Origin: Xylanimonas ulmi
Lineage (GTDB): Bacteria > Actinomycetota > Actinomycetes > Actinomycetales > Cellulomonadaceae
NCBI RefSeq assembly: GCF_004216535.1
Contig: NZ_SGWX01000001.1
Coordinates: 2,170,001 to 2,234,000 of the forward strand
Direction: 5' to 3'
Length of the DNA: 64,000 bases
In this document: positions 28,838 through 39,480 of the stretch, one piece after another
Layout: the number at the start of each line of letters is the position of its first letter
How positions within the stretch are numbered: position 1 is the first letter of the stretch
The notes under the pieces: model-generated
Database searches by the model: none
What the model saw: the letters and a program-made list of their open reading frames with translations, nothing else
What the model was told of the DNA's origin: nothing
Translations under genes and position numbers: made by a program

Positions 28838-29730
28838 GCGCCCGCCCACCGCGGGGTGAGCGCGGCGGGGCCGGGCACGAAACCCTGCCCCGGCAGGACG
28901 CCGAGCGTGCGGTGCGCGACGCCGCGCGTGTCGAGGTCCGCGGCGAGCGCGTCGAGCACCTCCACGCGTGGGCACAGGAACGAGGTGAAGAACACGTGGG
29001 GCCCCATCTGCGAGGGGTGCGAGCGCAGGTGCTGCAGATCGACGCCCGCGTCCGCGATCACCGCGAGCGTCGGCTGAAGCGAACCGCGGTGGTCGTCGTA
29101 CGGCCCGAACGCCAACCACACCTGGGCGGGCCCGGCGAACCGCGGCCACACGTCGCGCGACTCCAGCAGGCCGTACCAGACGGGCGGCAGCGCGCCGAGG
29201 CGCTCGGAGCCGGCGAGCTCCACGAGCCCGGCCGGCACGCGTGGACGCTCGACGACGAGCGAGCCGTCGGGCCCCGCGATCGCCACGCGCTCGTCGATCG
29301 GCGTGCGCGCCGGAACCAGGCGCGGGCTGACGCCCAGTGTGCGCAGCACGTCACGGCAGTCGCGCAGCCCTGACTCGTCGATGACGACGGCGCCACCGGT
29401 CGCCTCGGGGTGGCCCACCCACACCCACTGGGTGCGCACCGCGGCGGCCGCCGTGACCATGAGCGACGTGTCGCCCGCCAGCAGCGCCTCCTCGAGCGCC
29501 GGGGCCGGCTGCTCGGGGTGGCCCAGGTGCACGACGGCGGCCAGGTCAGCGATGCTCGCGACCGTCGCGAGCGTGTCGTCGGCGGTGCCCAGGTCGAGCA
29601 GCTCGACGAGCTCCTGGGGGCCGGCCGCCGCGGGGGCGCCGCCGTCGGGCACCACGAGGCCCGACCAGCCGCCCGCCTGGGCCGCGAGGGCTGCGTGCGC
29701 GGGCGACTCCCGCTCAATGCGTCCGAGCAT
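28834..29730 (-). CDS. ACT-domain protein of unknown function, coupled to pheA-tyrA
   Basis: A 298-residue soluble protein without a recognised catalytic motif. The C-terminal ~80 residues (LQPTLAVIADAGVDLQHLRSHPSQMGPHVFFTSFLC) resemble an aromatic-amino-acid ACT domain of PheA type, with SHPS in the place of ESRP. The N-terminal 200 residues read like a degraded or divergent enzyme domain (VVIDESGLRDCRDVLRTLGVSPRLVPAR). Its ATG overlaps the VanW stop and its stop overlaps the pheA start. A regulatory partner or allosteric subunit for PheA/TyrA is my inference. Confidence 0.7.
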   Translation of the reverse strand: MLGRIERESPAHAALAAQAGGWSGLVVPDGGAPAAAGPQELVELLDLGTADDTLATVASIADLAAVVHLGHPEQPAPALEEALLAGDTSLMVTAAAAVRTQWVWVGHPEATGGAVVIDESGLRDCRDVLRTLGVSPRLVPARTPIDERVAIAGPDGSLVVERPRVPAGLVELAGSERLGALPPVWYGLLESRDVWPRFAGPAQVWLAFGPYDDHRGSLQPTLAVIADAGVDLQHLRSHPSQMGPHVFFTSFLCPRVEVLDALAADLDTRGVAHRTLGVLPGQGFVPGPAALTPRWAGA

Positions 29731-32201
29731 CAGTTCTCCGCGGAGTCGGCGTCGCCCGCGGCCGCCGAGGGCGCGTCGCACACGACGGGGTTGTCGGGCT
29801 TGTACGTCCAGGTGAACTTCTCGTCGATGACCTTCTCGTCACCGTGGAACACCTGACGGTAGTTGGTGATCGTGAAGCCCGGCTGTCCGCCCGGGTAGGA
29901 GACGCAGCCGGCGCCCGAGCGGTGCACCGTCGTGGTGGGCACGACGTTGCTCTTGGGGCTCGCCGACGTCTCGACGCGGAAGTACGGCGTGCTCCACACC
30001 CGCACGTACAGGCGTCCGCCGTCGATGTACGACTGCATGACGGCGCCGTACGGCGTGTTGTTCTTGAACTTCAGGTCGAGCGAGCCGACGAAGATCGTCG
30101 CCTCGCGCCCGGGCGGGTAGCGCGTGAACGACACCGAGTGGGGGCGGTGCTCGACGTCCTCGAAGCCCGCGAAGTACCCCGCGTTGTACGTGGTCGTCGC
30201 CATCTGCGACAGCCCGCCGCCCACGCCCTCGGTGTGCACGCCGTTGCTGATCACGCCTGCGGCCTTGTAGCCGTTCTGGACGGTGACCGGGCCGAGCGCG
30301 TCGAGCAGCGAGAAGGTCTCACCCGGTTTGATCAGGTGGCCCGTCAGCAGCTCGGCGCCGCGACGCAGGTTCTGCGTGCGGATCGGCTCGGCCGTCAGCG
30401 GCGTGTCGAAACTGCTGACCACCTCGGTGACGCCCAGCGCCTCCAGCGCCTCACGGCTCTGCTCGGGCGCGCGCTCGACGAGGTCGACGGCGGCGGTGCG
30501 ATCGTCGCCCAGCGCCGCGGCGCCCACTGCGGAGGCGAGGGCGTCGGGGTCGAGCGTCGTGCCCGACTCGCCGCCGACGACGACCGGGCGCCCGCCCTGG
30601 AACTCGAAGTGGGCGTCGTCGGGGTCCGTGAGCAGGTTGTTGGTGCGCGCGACCACCGCGCTGACGAGCGAGGCGCCGTCGAAGGCGGGGGCCAGAGCGC
30701 CGTCGGTGGGCGCGAACGACACGGCAGCGGCCAGGGCGTCGGCGGGCAGCTCGGGATGCTGGTCCCCGACGGCGACCACGACGGGGGCCGAGACGATCTT
30801 CTGCGCCTGGGCGAGCGCCGCGTCGGTCTCCTGCTGCGTGATCTCGGGGGCGACCGCCTCGGTCGGCAGGTCGAACGGGCCAGAGTCCCGCAGCCACCGG
30901 GTGCGCAGCACCTGCTCGGCCGGCTCCGGGGTGATGCGCGTGCCGTCCGTGGCCGGGGTCGCGACGGCCTGGCCGTCGAGGAACGCGACGGTGCCGTCGA
31001 CCGGGGTCGTGGCCAGCCCGTCGACGAGGTCGTCGACGGCGGCGGAGAGCTTGGCCTCATCCACCGCAAGGACCGGGTCGACGTCCTTGCCGCCGACCAG
31101 GTGCGCCCATAGGCGGTCCGGTCGCAGCGAGAACCCCGTCACCTGACTCACCGTGGCCTCGGCGTCGAGCGTGAGCCCGGCGTCCGCCGGGTCGAGCGTG
31201 GTGTGCGCGTCACCCGCCGTGACCTGCATCGGCTCCTTGGCGCGGGCCGCGAGCCCGACTTCGAGCTGTGCGATCGCGTCGGCGTGCGACAGGCCGCCCA
31301 GGTCGACGCCCGCGACATGCGTGTCGGTGGGCACCTTGTCGGCGTACAGCCACTGCGCGCCCGTGTACAGACCTGCGACGACGACGGCGACGACGCCCGT
31401 CCACAGCAGCGCGCGCGGCGCGCGGCTCGGCTGCCCGTCGCCCACGAGCGGGCCGAGCACGCTCGCGCCGCCCAGGGCGGACCCCTCGGAGTCGGTCGGC
31501 GGCAGGAGGGATGGGGCGCCGAGCGGGCTCGGCCCCGCCTGAGGCGTGACCGGGGAGAACGGCGACGTCGGCCGCTCGACGGCGGGGCGCAGGATCGAGG
31601 TGCGGTCCACGGCGGGCTCGGTCGAGGACGCGGTCTGCCCGGGCACGGCGGTGGCGGGCGACGCGGCGGGCGACGCGGCGGGCGGCGCAGGGTCGCCCGA
31701 AAAGGGCGCCGCGACGGTGGACGTGGGCCCCGCGAGGGTCGGCGCGGACTCGGGTCCCGCCGGCGCGGGTCGCGGCGCCGACGACGCCGGCTCGGGCGAC
31801 GGCGACGCGCTCGCCGCAGACGCGCTCGGCCGAGCGGGCACAGACTGATCGGGCACAGACTGATCGGGCACAGACTGATCGGGCACAGGCTGATCGGCCG
31901 GCTGATCGGGCCCGGACGGGCCCGACGCGTGGCCGGTCGCGGCCAGGCCGGAGGCGGCCGACGTCGGCCGGGGGCGTGCGGGCCTCAACGTGGGCAGCGC
32001 CTGCGTCGGCGGGGAGGTCTCGACACTCGCCGCCGGGGGGCGGTAGCCGACCGCGGGGCGCTCGTACGCCTTGACCGGAGGAACGTAGGGGATGTCCTCG
32101 TCCAGGGCGTCGGGGCCGGGCGCTGGCGCGGGCGCGGGCGCGCCGACCGTCCCGGTCTCGTTCGGCTCGGGCGCGCTGCTGCGCTCGGTCGGCTGGCCCA
32201 T
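29730..32201 (-). CDS. VanW-family protein with transmembrane anchor and peptidoglycan-binding-like domains
   Basis: An 823-residue envelope protein. Residues 1-270 are a Pro/Ala/Ser-rich cytoplasmic tail containing DQSVP repeats. A transmembrane helix follows (ALLWTGVVAVVVAGLYTGAQWL), then two YoaR/PG-binding-4-like domains (HVAGVDLGGLSHADAIAQLE; ITQQETDAALAQAQKIV). The C-terminal VanW domain shows RRGAELLTGHLIKPGETFSL and EGVGGGLSQMATTTYNAGYFAG. Function is unsettled; cell-wall association is likely. ATG 32201 has a GGAG upstream, and a TAGGAT -10 at 32311-32306 is a candidate. Its stop overlaps the ACT gene start. Confidence 0.9.
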   Translation of the reverse strand: MGQPTERSSAPEPNETGTVGAPAPAPAPGPDALDEDIPYVPPVKAYERPAVGYRPPAASVETSPPTQALPTLRPARPRPTSAASGLAATGHASGPSGPDQPADQPVPDQSVPDQSVPDQSVPARPSASAASASPSPEPASSAPRPAPAGPESAPTLAGPTSTVAAPFSGDPAPPAASPAASPATAVPGQTASSTEPAVDRTSILRPAVERPTSPFSPVTPQAGPSPLGAPSLLPPTDSEGSALGGASVLGPLVGDGQPSRAPRALLWTGVVAVVVAGLYTGAQWLYADKVPTDTHVAGVDLGGLSHADAIAQLEVGLAARAKEPMQVTAGDAHTTLDPADAGLTLDAEATVSQVTGFSLRPDRLWAHLVGGKDVDPVLAVDEAKLSAAVDDLVDGLATTPVDGTVAFLDGQAVATPATDGTRITPEPAEQVLRTRWLRDSGPFDLPTEAVAPEITQQETDAALAQAQKIVSAPVVVAVGDQHPELPADALAAAVSFAPTDGALAPAFDGASLVSAVVARTNNLLTDPDDAHFEFQGGRPVVVGGESGTTLDPDALASAVGAAALGDDRTAAVDLVERAPEQSREALEALGVTEVVSSFDTPLTAEPIRTQNLRRGAELLTGHLIKPGETFSLLDALGPVTVQNGYKAAGVISNGVHTEGVGGGLSQMATTTYNAGYFAGFEDVEHRPHSVSFTRYPPGREATIFVGSLDLKFKNNTPYGAVMQSYIDGGRLYVRVWSTPYFRVETSASPKSNVVPTTTVHRSGAGCVSYPGGQPGFTITNYRQVFHGDEKVIDEKFTWTYKPDNPVVCDAPSAAAGDADSAEN
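31836..31895. repeat. 15-bp in-frame tandem repeat (4 units) in the VanW-family gene
   Basis: Four units of GGGCACAGACTGATC, the last with one change, encode DQSVP on the minus strand. The period is a multiple of three, so copy number can vary without a frameshift. It lies in the disordered cytoplasmic tail. Confidence 0.9.
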
Positions 32202-32379
32202 CGAGTTCGCTCCGTGGGGTCGTCGTGCGGCCGCCGTGACCGGCGGTCGCAGAGGGTGGTGCTGGGGCACATGTCGGCCGTTGGACGGCCTCAGGTGACC
32301 TCGCGATCCTACGCGCGAGACCGCGACCGCCGCCGGAGCGACGTCGCCCACGGACGTGGAGGTTCAGCGAAGGTTCCTC

Positions 32380-32823
32380 TCAGCGCCGGGCGAACCACCG
32401 GCGCGGGAGGAATGCGACGACGCCGAGCGCCACGACGCCGCCGTAGGTCCACGCGATCCCCGCCCAGGCGACCGGGAGCGCGGCGTTCGGGTTCGTGACC
32501 AGCACGTCTCCGCCCTGACCGGGCAGCGCGAGCACCTGTGCGACGACGAGCCAACCGACCGCGGCGCCGGCGAGCGTCGCGAGCCCCGCCCAGGCGCGGG
32601 CGAGCACACCCGACGACGCCGTGAGGGCGAGCGCGAGCACCAGGCCGATCGGCAGGCCGTGCCACAGCGTGCGGTGGGTCGCGGTGCCGAGCGCGGCGAT
32701 CGTGCCTCCCAGCGCCACCGCCAGGATCAGCCGTGCCGCGATCCTGCCCGCGCCCGCGGGCCGCGCAGGCTCGGGCGAGACGGTCTCCGGCTCGTCGGCT
32801 CCGGGGAACTCGATGTCGCTCAC
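32380..32823 (-). CDS. Small membrane protein (DUF6113-like)
   Basis: A 147-residue protein with four predicted transmembrane helices (RLILAVALGGTIAALGTA, LPIGLVLALALTASSGVLA, LATLAGAAVGWLVVAQVLAL, GGVVALGVVAFL) after an acidic cytoplasmic N-terminus. The GTG at 32823 overlaps the mshB stop (GTGA). Small four-helix proteins commonly follow mshB in actinobacteria; assignment to DUF6113 is by resemblance only. No function is known. Confidence 0.75.
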   Translation of the reverse strand: MSDIEFPGADEPETVSPEPARPAGAGRIAARLILAVALGGTIAALGTATHRTLWHGLPIGLVLALALTASSGVLARAWAGLATLAGAAVGWLVVAQVLALPGQGGDVLVTNPNAALPVAWAGIAWTYGGVVALGVVAFLPRRWFARR

Positions 32824-33884
32824 CTGGCGGAGCCTACCGACGTCACCTGGGCGTCTCGTGCGACCAGGTATGTCTCGCGCGCGCCCACAGCGGCCAGCAC
32901 ACCGTTCGACAGGGCGTAGAACCCGAGCGGGTCCGCCACGCCACCCTCGCGGAGCGTGGCGCGGTGAGCCTGCGCGGCGTCGTGAGCCTGTGCGTGCTGA
33001 ATCTGTGTCGCGTGCGCCGCCATGGCCGCGAGCACGCGGTCGAGGACGGGCCGCACCTCGACGGTGGCCAGGTCGCCCGACGCCGCGGCGCCCGCAAGCG
33101 CCTCGTCCACGCGCGCGACGGCAGGCAGCGGGTCGTCGGCGGCCGGAAGGCTCAGCCCGGCGCGGTCCGCGAGCGCCCGCACCGCCGGGTCGGCGGCGAG
33201 CGCCGCCCGGTGGCCGAGCACGACGCTGACGGGCTCGACACGCCGCCACAGCGCGGGCCGCCGCACCTCATCCGCGGCGAGCGCGAGCGCCCGCACGGTC
33301 ACGTCGTGTGCGCGCACGTGGTCCGGGTGCCCGTACCCGCCGCCCGGCTCGTAGGTCGCGACGACGGACGGGCGCAGGCGCCGCACGAGCGCGGCGAGGC
33401 GCGCGGCGGCGTCGTCGAGCGGCACACGGACGAACCCGCCGACGGCCTTGGGGTCGCCGCCCGCGACCCCGGGCGCGAGCCACACCATGCCCGAGTCCTC
33501 GAACCGCGCGCCCGCGCCGCCGTCGTCGGACGAAGCCGAAGGCGGCAACTCGTCCAGGAACACGTGCCGCACGGCGCCCGGGCGCCCGCCGCCCAGAGCC
33601 AGCAGCGCGGCGGCGAGCTCACCCGAGCGGTGCGCGGCCAGCGCGGGACCGTCGCCCTCCAGCGCGGCGAGCCCCGCCGACGTCGTGCCGGGCAGCGCGA
33701 TGACCTCCCCGCGCTCACCGCGCGTGCAGGTCACCACCGTCACGGGCAGCCCGGCGGCCGCGAACGACGCGATCAGCGCTCCCGTCGAGAGGGTCTCGTC
33801 GTCGGGATGGGCGTGCACCGCGACAAGCCCGCCGGGCAGCGCGGGCCAGCCCGCGCCGCCCGCGGGCGCCTCCAGGGCCGTCAC
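32820..33884 (-). CDS. mshB: N-acetyl-GlcN-inositol deacetylase (mycothiol synthesis)
   Basis: Zinc deacetylase making GlcN-Ins, an intermediate of mycothiol, the actinobacterial low-molecular-weight thiol. The zinc motif AHPDDE is at about residues 25-30, followed by TCTRGERGEV, and the third ligand lies in YEPGGGYGHPDHVRAH. The 354 residues are longer than other PIG-L proteins because of a mid-domain insertion (DELPPSASSDDGGAG), as in other MshB. Its presence supports the actinobacterial assignment. Confidence 0.92.
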   Translation of the reverse strand: MTALEAPAGGAGWPALPGGLVAVHAHPDDETLSTGALIASFAAAGLPVTVVTCTRGERGEVIALPGTTSAGLAALEGDGPALAAHRSGELAAALLALGGGRPGAVRHVFLDELPPSASSDDGGAGARFEDSGMVWLAPGVAGGDPKAVGGFVRVPLDDAAARLAALVRRLRPSVVATYEPGGGYGHPDHVRAHDVTVRALALAADEVRRPALWRRVEPVSVVLGHRAALAADPAVRALADRAGLSLPAADDPLPAVARVDEALAGAAASGDLATVEVRPVLDRVLAAMAAHATQIQHAQAHDAAQAHRATLREGGVADPLGFYALSNGVLAAVGARETYLVARDAQVTSVGSAR

Positions 33885-33924
33885 GCCGTCCGCCCGAGCA
33901 CCACGAGCCCCCGTGCGGGGAGGG

Positions 33925-35844
<1,920 letters not shown>

Positions 35845-35930
35845 CTAAGGTCTCGATTCCTTGGTTGGGGTCTCCCGCACGCGCTGCGGGCACTCCATCC
35901 TACCCACCCCCACCCCCTCCCCCTCCCCGC

Positions 35931-36000
35931 CGCAGAAATGGGACCCTGGCGGTCCGGTTATCCAGGGGCATAACCGGACCGCCAGGGTCCCATTTCTGCG
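35931..36000. repeat. 31-bp perfect inverted repeat with 8-nt loop
   Basis: Arms 35931-35961 and 35970-36000 are exact reverse complements; the loop is CCAGGGGC. A C-rich flank on the left (35901-35930) and a G-rich flank on the right (36001-36026) can extend pairing. It lies 27 nt past the stop of the peptide-importer ATPase gene and about 90 nt before typA. It could act as a strong terminator, but the arms are longer and more perfect, and less GC-extreme, than the other terminators here. Confidence 0.85.
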
Positions 36001-36026
36001 TGCGTGGGGCGTGTGTGGGGGTGGGG

Positions 36027-37766
36027 TCAGCGGGTGGTGAGGAGGCGGGCGCGGTCTTCGCGGCGGCGCTTTTGCTCGGCCGGGTTGGGGACCGGGACGG
36101 CTGCGAGCAGGCGGCGCGTGTAGTCCTGCTGCGGGTGGTGCAGGATCTGCTCGCGCGGGCCTGCCTCGACCAGGTCGCCCTTGTGCATGACGGCGATGCG
36201 GCTCGACAGCAGCTCGACGACCGCCAGGTCGTGGCTGATGAACAGGCACGCGAACCCGTACTCGCGCTGCAGCTCCTGGAACAGCTCCAGCACGCGCGCC
36301 TGCACCGACACGTCCAGGGCCGACGTCGGCTCGTCCGCGATGAGCAGCTTGGGCGACAGCGACAGGGCGCGCGCGATGCCCACGCGCTGACGCTGCCCGC
36401 CCGACAGCTCGTGCGGGTAGCGGTTGCGCATGGCGCGCGGCAGGTGCACCTGGTCCAGCAGCGCCTCGACCCGGCGGTCGAGCTCGGCGCCCTTGGCGAT
36501 CTTGTGCAGCTTGAGCGGCTCGCCGATCGACTCGCCGATGGGCAGCCGCGGGTTGAGCGAGGAGCCCGGGTCCTGGAAGACGATCGACACGTCCTGGCGC
36601 ACCGCGCGCAGCACCTTGGGCTTGACGCCCGCGAGCTCGACGCCGTTGACCTTGAGCGAGCCCTGCGCGACGGGCAGCAGCCCGACGGCGGCGCGCCCGA
36701 CCGTCGTCTTGCCCGAGCCGGACTCCCCGACCAGGCCGACGACCTCGCCCTTGGCGATGGTCAGGTCGATGCCGTTGATGGCCCGGAACGCGGGCACGCG
36801 CCCACGCGCCGGGTACTCCAGCACGAGGCCCTTGGCCTCCAGGGCCGCGTCCTGGCCCGGGGCCGGGGCCGCGGGGGCGGCGGGGATCGCCACGTGCGCG
36901 GCGCCGGCCCGCGCGGCCGCCTCGCCCGTGACCGACCCCAGGTGCGGGACGGCGTCGAGCAGCTGCTGGGTGTAGGGGTGCTGCGGGCGGTTGAAGATCT
37001 CGTCGGCCGAGCCGGACTCGACCACGCGGCCGTTGCGCATGACCATGACGCGGTCGGCCAGGTCGGCCACCACACCCATGTCGTGCGTGATGAGGATGAT
37101 GCCGGCGTCGACGCGGTGGCGCAGGTCGCGCATGAGGCCCAGGATCTCGGCCTGCACGGTGACGTCGAGCGCCGTCGTCGGCTCGTCGGCGATGAGCAGC
37201 TTGGGCTCGCACGCGAGCGCCTGCGCGATCATGGCGCGCTGGCGCTGGCCGCCCGAGAGCTGGTGCGGGTACTTGTCGACCGACTTGGCGGGGTCGGGCA
37301 GCTCGACCATGCGCAGCAGCTCGATGGCGCGCTCACGCGCCTCGGCCGGGCCCATGTCGAAGTGGACGCGCAGCGTCTCGATGATCTGGAAGCCGACCGT
37401 GTAGACGGGGTTGAGCGCCGTCATCGGCTCCTGGAAGATGACCGAGACGTCCTTGCCGCGCACCCGCGAGAGCTGCTTGTGGCTCAGCCCGAGCAGCTCG
37501 CGCCCGGCCAGCACGGCCGAGCCCGAGGAGCGGCCGTTGGAGGGCAGCAGGCCGATGAGCGACATCGACGTCTGCGTCTTGCCCGAGCCGGACTCGCCGA
37601 CGATCGCGAGGACCTCGCCGGGGCGCACGTCGTAGGAGACGTCGACGGCGGCGGGGAACCACTCGCCGTCGACGAAGAACTCGACGCTCAGATCGCGGAC
37701 CTGCAGGATCGGCTCCTTGGCGTCCGCCGAGGCGCCGGGGACGCCGGTCGTCGTCTCGTCAGTCAC
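36027..37766 (-). CDS. Peptide ABC importer fused double ATPase (OppD-OppF type)
   Basis: A 579-residue protein with two complete ABC cassettes. The first has GESGSGKTQTS, QEPMTALNP, LSGGQRQRAMIAQAL and LLIADEPTTALDVT. The second has GESGSGKTTVG, QDPGSSLNP, LSGGQRQRVGIARAL and LLIADEPTSALDVS. It energises the importer whose permeases and lipoprotein are at 38437-43149. It is separated from them by an opposite-strand gene, so it must have its own promoter, probably near the palindrome at 37795. Confidence 0.93.
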   Translation of the reverse strand: MTDETTTGVPGASADAKEPILQVRDLSVEFFVDGEWFPAAVDVSYDVRPGEVLAIVGESGSGKTQTSMSLIGLLPSNGRSSGSAVLAGRELLGLSHKQLSRVRGKDVSVIFQEPMTALNPVYTVGFQIIETLRVHFDMGPAEARERAIELLRMVELPDPAKSVDKYPHQLSGGQRQRAMIAQALACEPKLLIADEPTTALDVTVQAEILGLMRDLRHRVDAGIILITHDMGVVADLADRVMVMRNGRVVESGSADEIFNRPQHPYTQQLLDAVPHLGSVTGEAAARAGAAHVAIPAAPAAPAPGQDAALEAKGLVLEYPARGRVPAFRAINGIDLTIAKGEVVGLVGESGSGKTTVGRAAVGLLPVAQGSLKVNGVELAGVKPKVLRAVRQDVSIVFQDPGSSLNPRLPIGESIGEPLKLHKIAKGAELDRRVEALLDQVHLPRAMRNRYPHELSGGQRQRVGIARALSLSPKLLIADEPTSALDVSVQARVLELFQELQREYGFACLFISHDLAVVELLSSRIAVMHKGDLVEAGPREQILHHPQQDYTRRLLAAVPVPNPAEQKRRREDRARLLTTR

Positions 37767-37794
37767 GTTCGTGGTCCTTCCGTGGGGCGCACGC

Positions 37795-37808
37795 CGTCCC
37801 GTGGGACG
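37795..37808. promoter_or_regulatory. Palindrome CGTCCC-gt-GGGACG between divergent genes
   Basis: A perfect 6+2+6 palindrome in the 50-nt gap between the minus-strand ATPase start (37766) and the plus-strand PH-domain gene (37817). Its position, 8 nt before the PH gene start, suits an operator acting on one or both genes. No regulator can be named. Confidence 0.35.
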
Positions 37809-37816
37809 ATCGAGCC

Positions 37817-38431
37817 ATGGTGTCGGGCGAGGTGGTGGAGTACCGGCCGGGCTTCGGCCGGGTGCTGGCGGTGGCGACCGGTGTGGTCGGGGCGGCGGCG
37901 GTGATCGCCGGACTGGTGTCCGACGCCGCCGCGACGGCGCCCTTCGTCGCTCCGGTCGCGCTGGTGGTGCTGTGGGTGTGGGCCGCCTACTGGCGCCCCG
38001 CGGTGGTGGTGAGCCCGGCGGGTGTCGAGCTGCGCAACGTCACCCGCACCGTCGAGCTGCCGTGGCCCACGATCGAGCGGGTCGAGACGAAGTTCGCGCT
38101 CACGCTGCACACCGCCTACGGCGACTATGCGGCCTGGGCGGCGCCGGCGCCCGGGCGGGCCCGGGTGACCACCGCCGGCAAGGACGCCGTCGCCAACCTC
38201 CCGTCCTCCACCTATGACGGCGGCACGATCCGCGCCGGGGACCTGGCCACGACCGCCTCGGGCCAGGCCGCGATGATCGTGCGGGCCCGCTGGGAGGAGC
38301 TGCGCGACGCCGGTGTGCTCGACGACCCGCGCGTCGAGCGCACGACGCCGCGGGTGCGCTGGCACGTCGCCACGCTGGCCGCGATGGCGCTGCTGCTCGC
38401 GGCCAGCGTGGTGACGCTCCTCGTGCGCTGA
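37817..38431 (+). CDS. Membrane protein with bacterial PH domain (bPH6-like)
   Basis: A 204-residue protein with two N-terminal helices (VLAVATGVVGAAAVIAGLV; FVAPVALVVLWVWAAYW), a PH-like core (RPAVVVSPAGVELRNVTRTVELPWPTIERVETKFAL) and a C-terminal helix (HVATLAAMALLLAASVVTLLV). Such proteins are widespread in actinobacteria and functionally uncharacterised. It lies on the opposite strand inside the peptide-importer locus, ending 5 nt from the convergent permease gene. There is no terminator between them. Confidence 0.82.
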   Translation: MVSGEVVEYRPGFGRVLAVATGVVGAAAVIAGLVSDAAATAPFVAPVALVVLWVWAAYWRPAVVVSPAGVELRNVTRTVELPWPTIERVETKFALTLHTAYGDYAAWAAPAPGRARVTTAGKDAVANLPSSTYDGGTIRAGDLATTASGQAAMIVRARWEELRDAGVLDDPRVERTTPRVRWHVATLAAMALLLAASVVTLLVR

Positions 38432-38436
38432 CATCC

Positions 38437-39480
38437 TCAGGCGTCCGCGAGCGACTTCGCGGCCTTCTTGATCGCCTTCGCGTCGGCCTTGGCCAGCGCG
38501 CGCTTGGTGGGGATGCGACGCTGACGCGGGTCGAACGCGTCGCGCAGGCCGTCGCCGATGAAGTTGACGCACAGCGCGATGGTCACGATGAAGGCGCCGG
38601 GCCACCAGAACAGCCACGGGCGCGTCGCGAACGCGGCCTGGTACTCGTTGATGAGCTGGCCGAGCGACACCTCGGGCGGGCGGATGCCGAAGCCGAGGAA
38701 CGACAGCGCCGTCTCGAGCAGGATGGCCGAGGCCATGAGCAGCGTCGCGTTGACGATGATCACGCCCACCGCGTTGGGCAGGATGTGCTTGAACATGATG
38801 CGGGCGTTCGAGGCGCCGGCGACGCGCGCGGCGTCGACGAACTCCTGCTCACGCAGCGCGAAGAACTGCGCGCGCACCAGACGGGCCATGGTGGTCCACG
38901 TCACCAGGGACAGCGCGAGCGCGAGCGTCCACGGGTTGGCGCCGCCGACCAGCACGCCGAGGATGGCGCCGACCATGATGACCGGGATGGTGATGACCAT
39001 GTCGGTGAACCGCATGACCACGTTGTCGATCCAGCCGCGGAAGAAGCCCGACAGGGCTCCGAGCAGCACGCCGATGACCGTGCCCGACAGGCCGATGACC
39101 ACCATGACGGTCAGCGACTGCTGCGTGCCGCGCATGACCATGGCGAACACGTCACGGCCGATGTTGTCCTGGCCGAACGGGTGCGTGCCGATCGAGAACC
39201 CGCCGTCGAAGCCCATGGTGGGCGCGCCACCCGGGTTGACGATGGGGTTCAGGTCGCGGAACCCGTGCTGCCACCAGCCGGGGATGGGGCCCCAGCCGAT
39301 CGACGTCGTGACGAGCACGACGATGCCGAGCAGCACGACGACCGAGGCCATCGCTCCGCGGTGCCGCACGAAGCGGCGCATGACGATGCGGCCCTGGGAG
39401 AGGCCCTCGACCTCCTTGAGCTCGATGGCGTTCTCGACGGCGTCCGGGGTGACGCCTTCGCTGGGGGTGCTGGTGCTCAT
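38437..39480 (-). CDS. Peptide ABC importer permease (DppC/OppC type)
   Basis: A 347-residue permease. The cytoplasmic N-terminus leads to a first helix (GAMASVVVLLGIVVLVTTSI), then the OppC periplasmic segment HPFGQDNIGRDVFAMVMRGTQQS. Further helices follow, and the coupling loop is EFVDAARVAGASNARIMFKHILPNAVGVI. The C-terminal tail is lysine-rich (KRALAKADAKAIKKAAKSLA). ATG 39480 overlaps the stop of the upstream permease. Confidence 0.93.
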   Translation of the reverse strand: MSTSTPSEGVTPDAVENAIELKEVEGLSQGRIVMRRFVRHRGAMASVVVLLGIVVLVTTSIGWGPIPGWWQHGFRDLNPIVNPGGAPTMGFDGGFSIGTHPFGQDNIGRDVFAMVMRGTQQSLTVMVVIGLSGTVIGVLLGALSGFFRGWIDNVVMRFTDMVITIPVIMVGAILGVLVGGANPWTLALALSLVTWTTMARLVRAQFFALREQEFVDAARVAGASNARIMFKHILPNAVGVIIVNATLLMASAILLETALSFLGFGIRPPEVSLGQLINEYQAAFATRPWLFWWPGAFIVTIALCVNFIGDGLRDAFDPRQRRIPTKRALAKADAKAIKKAAKSLADA

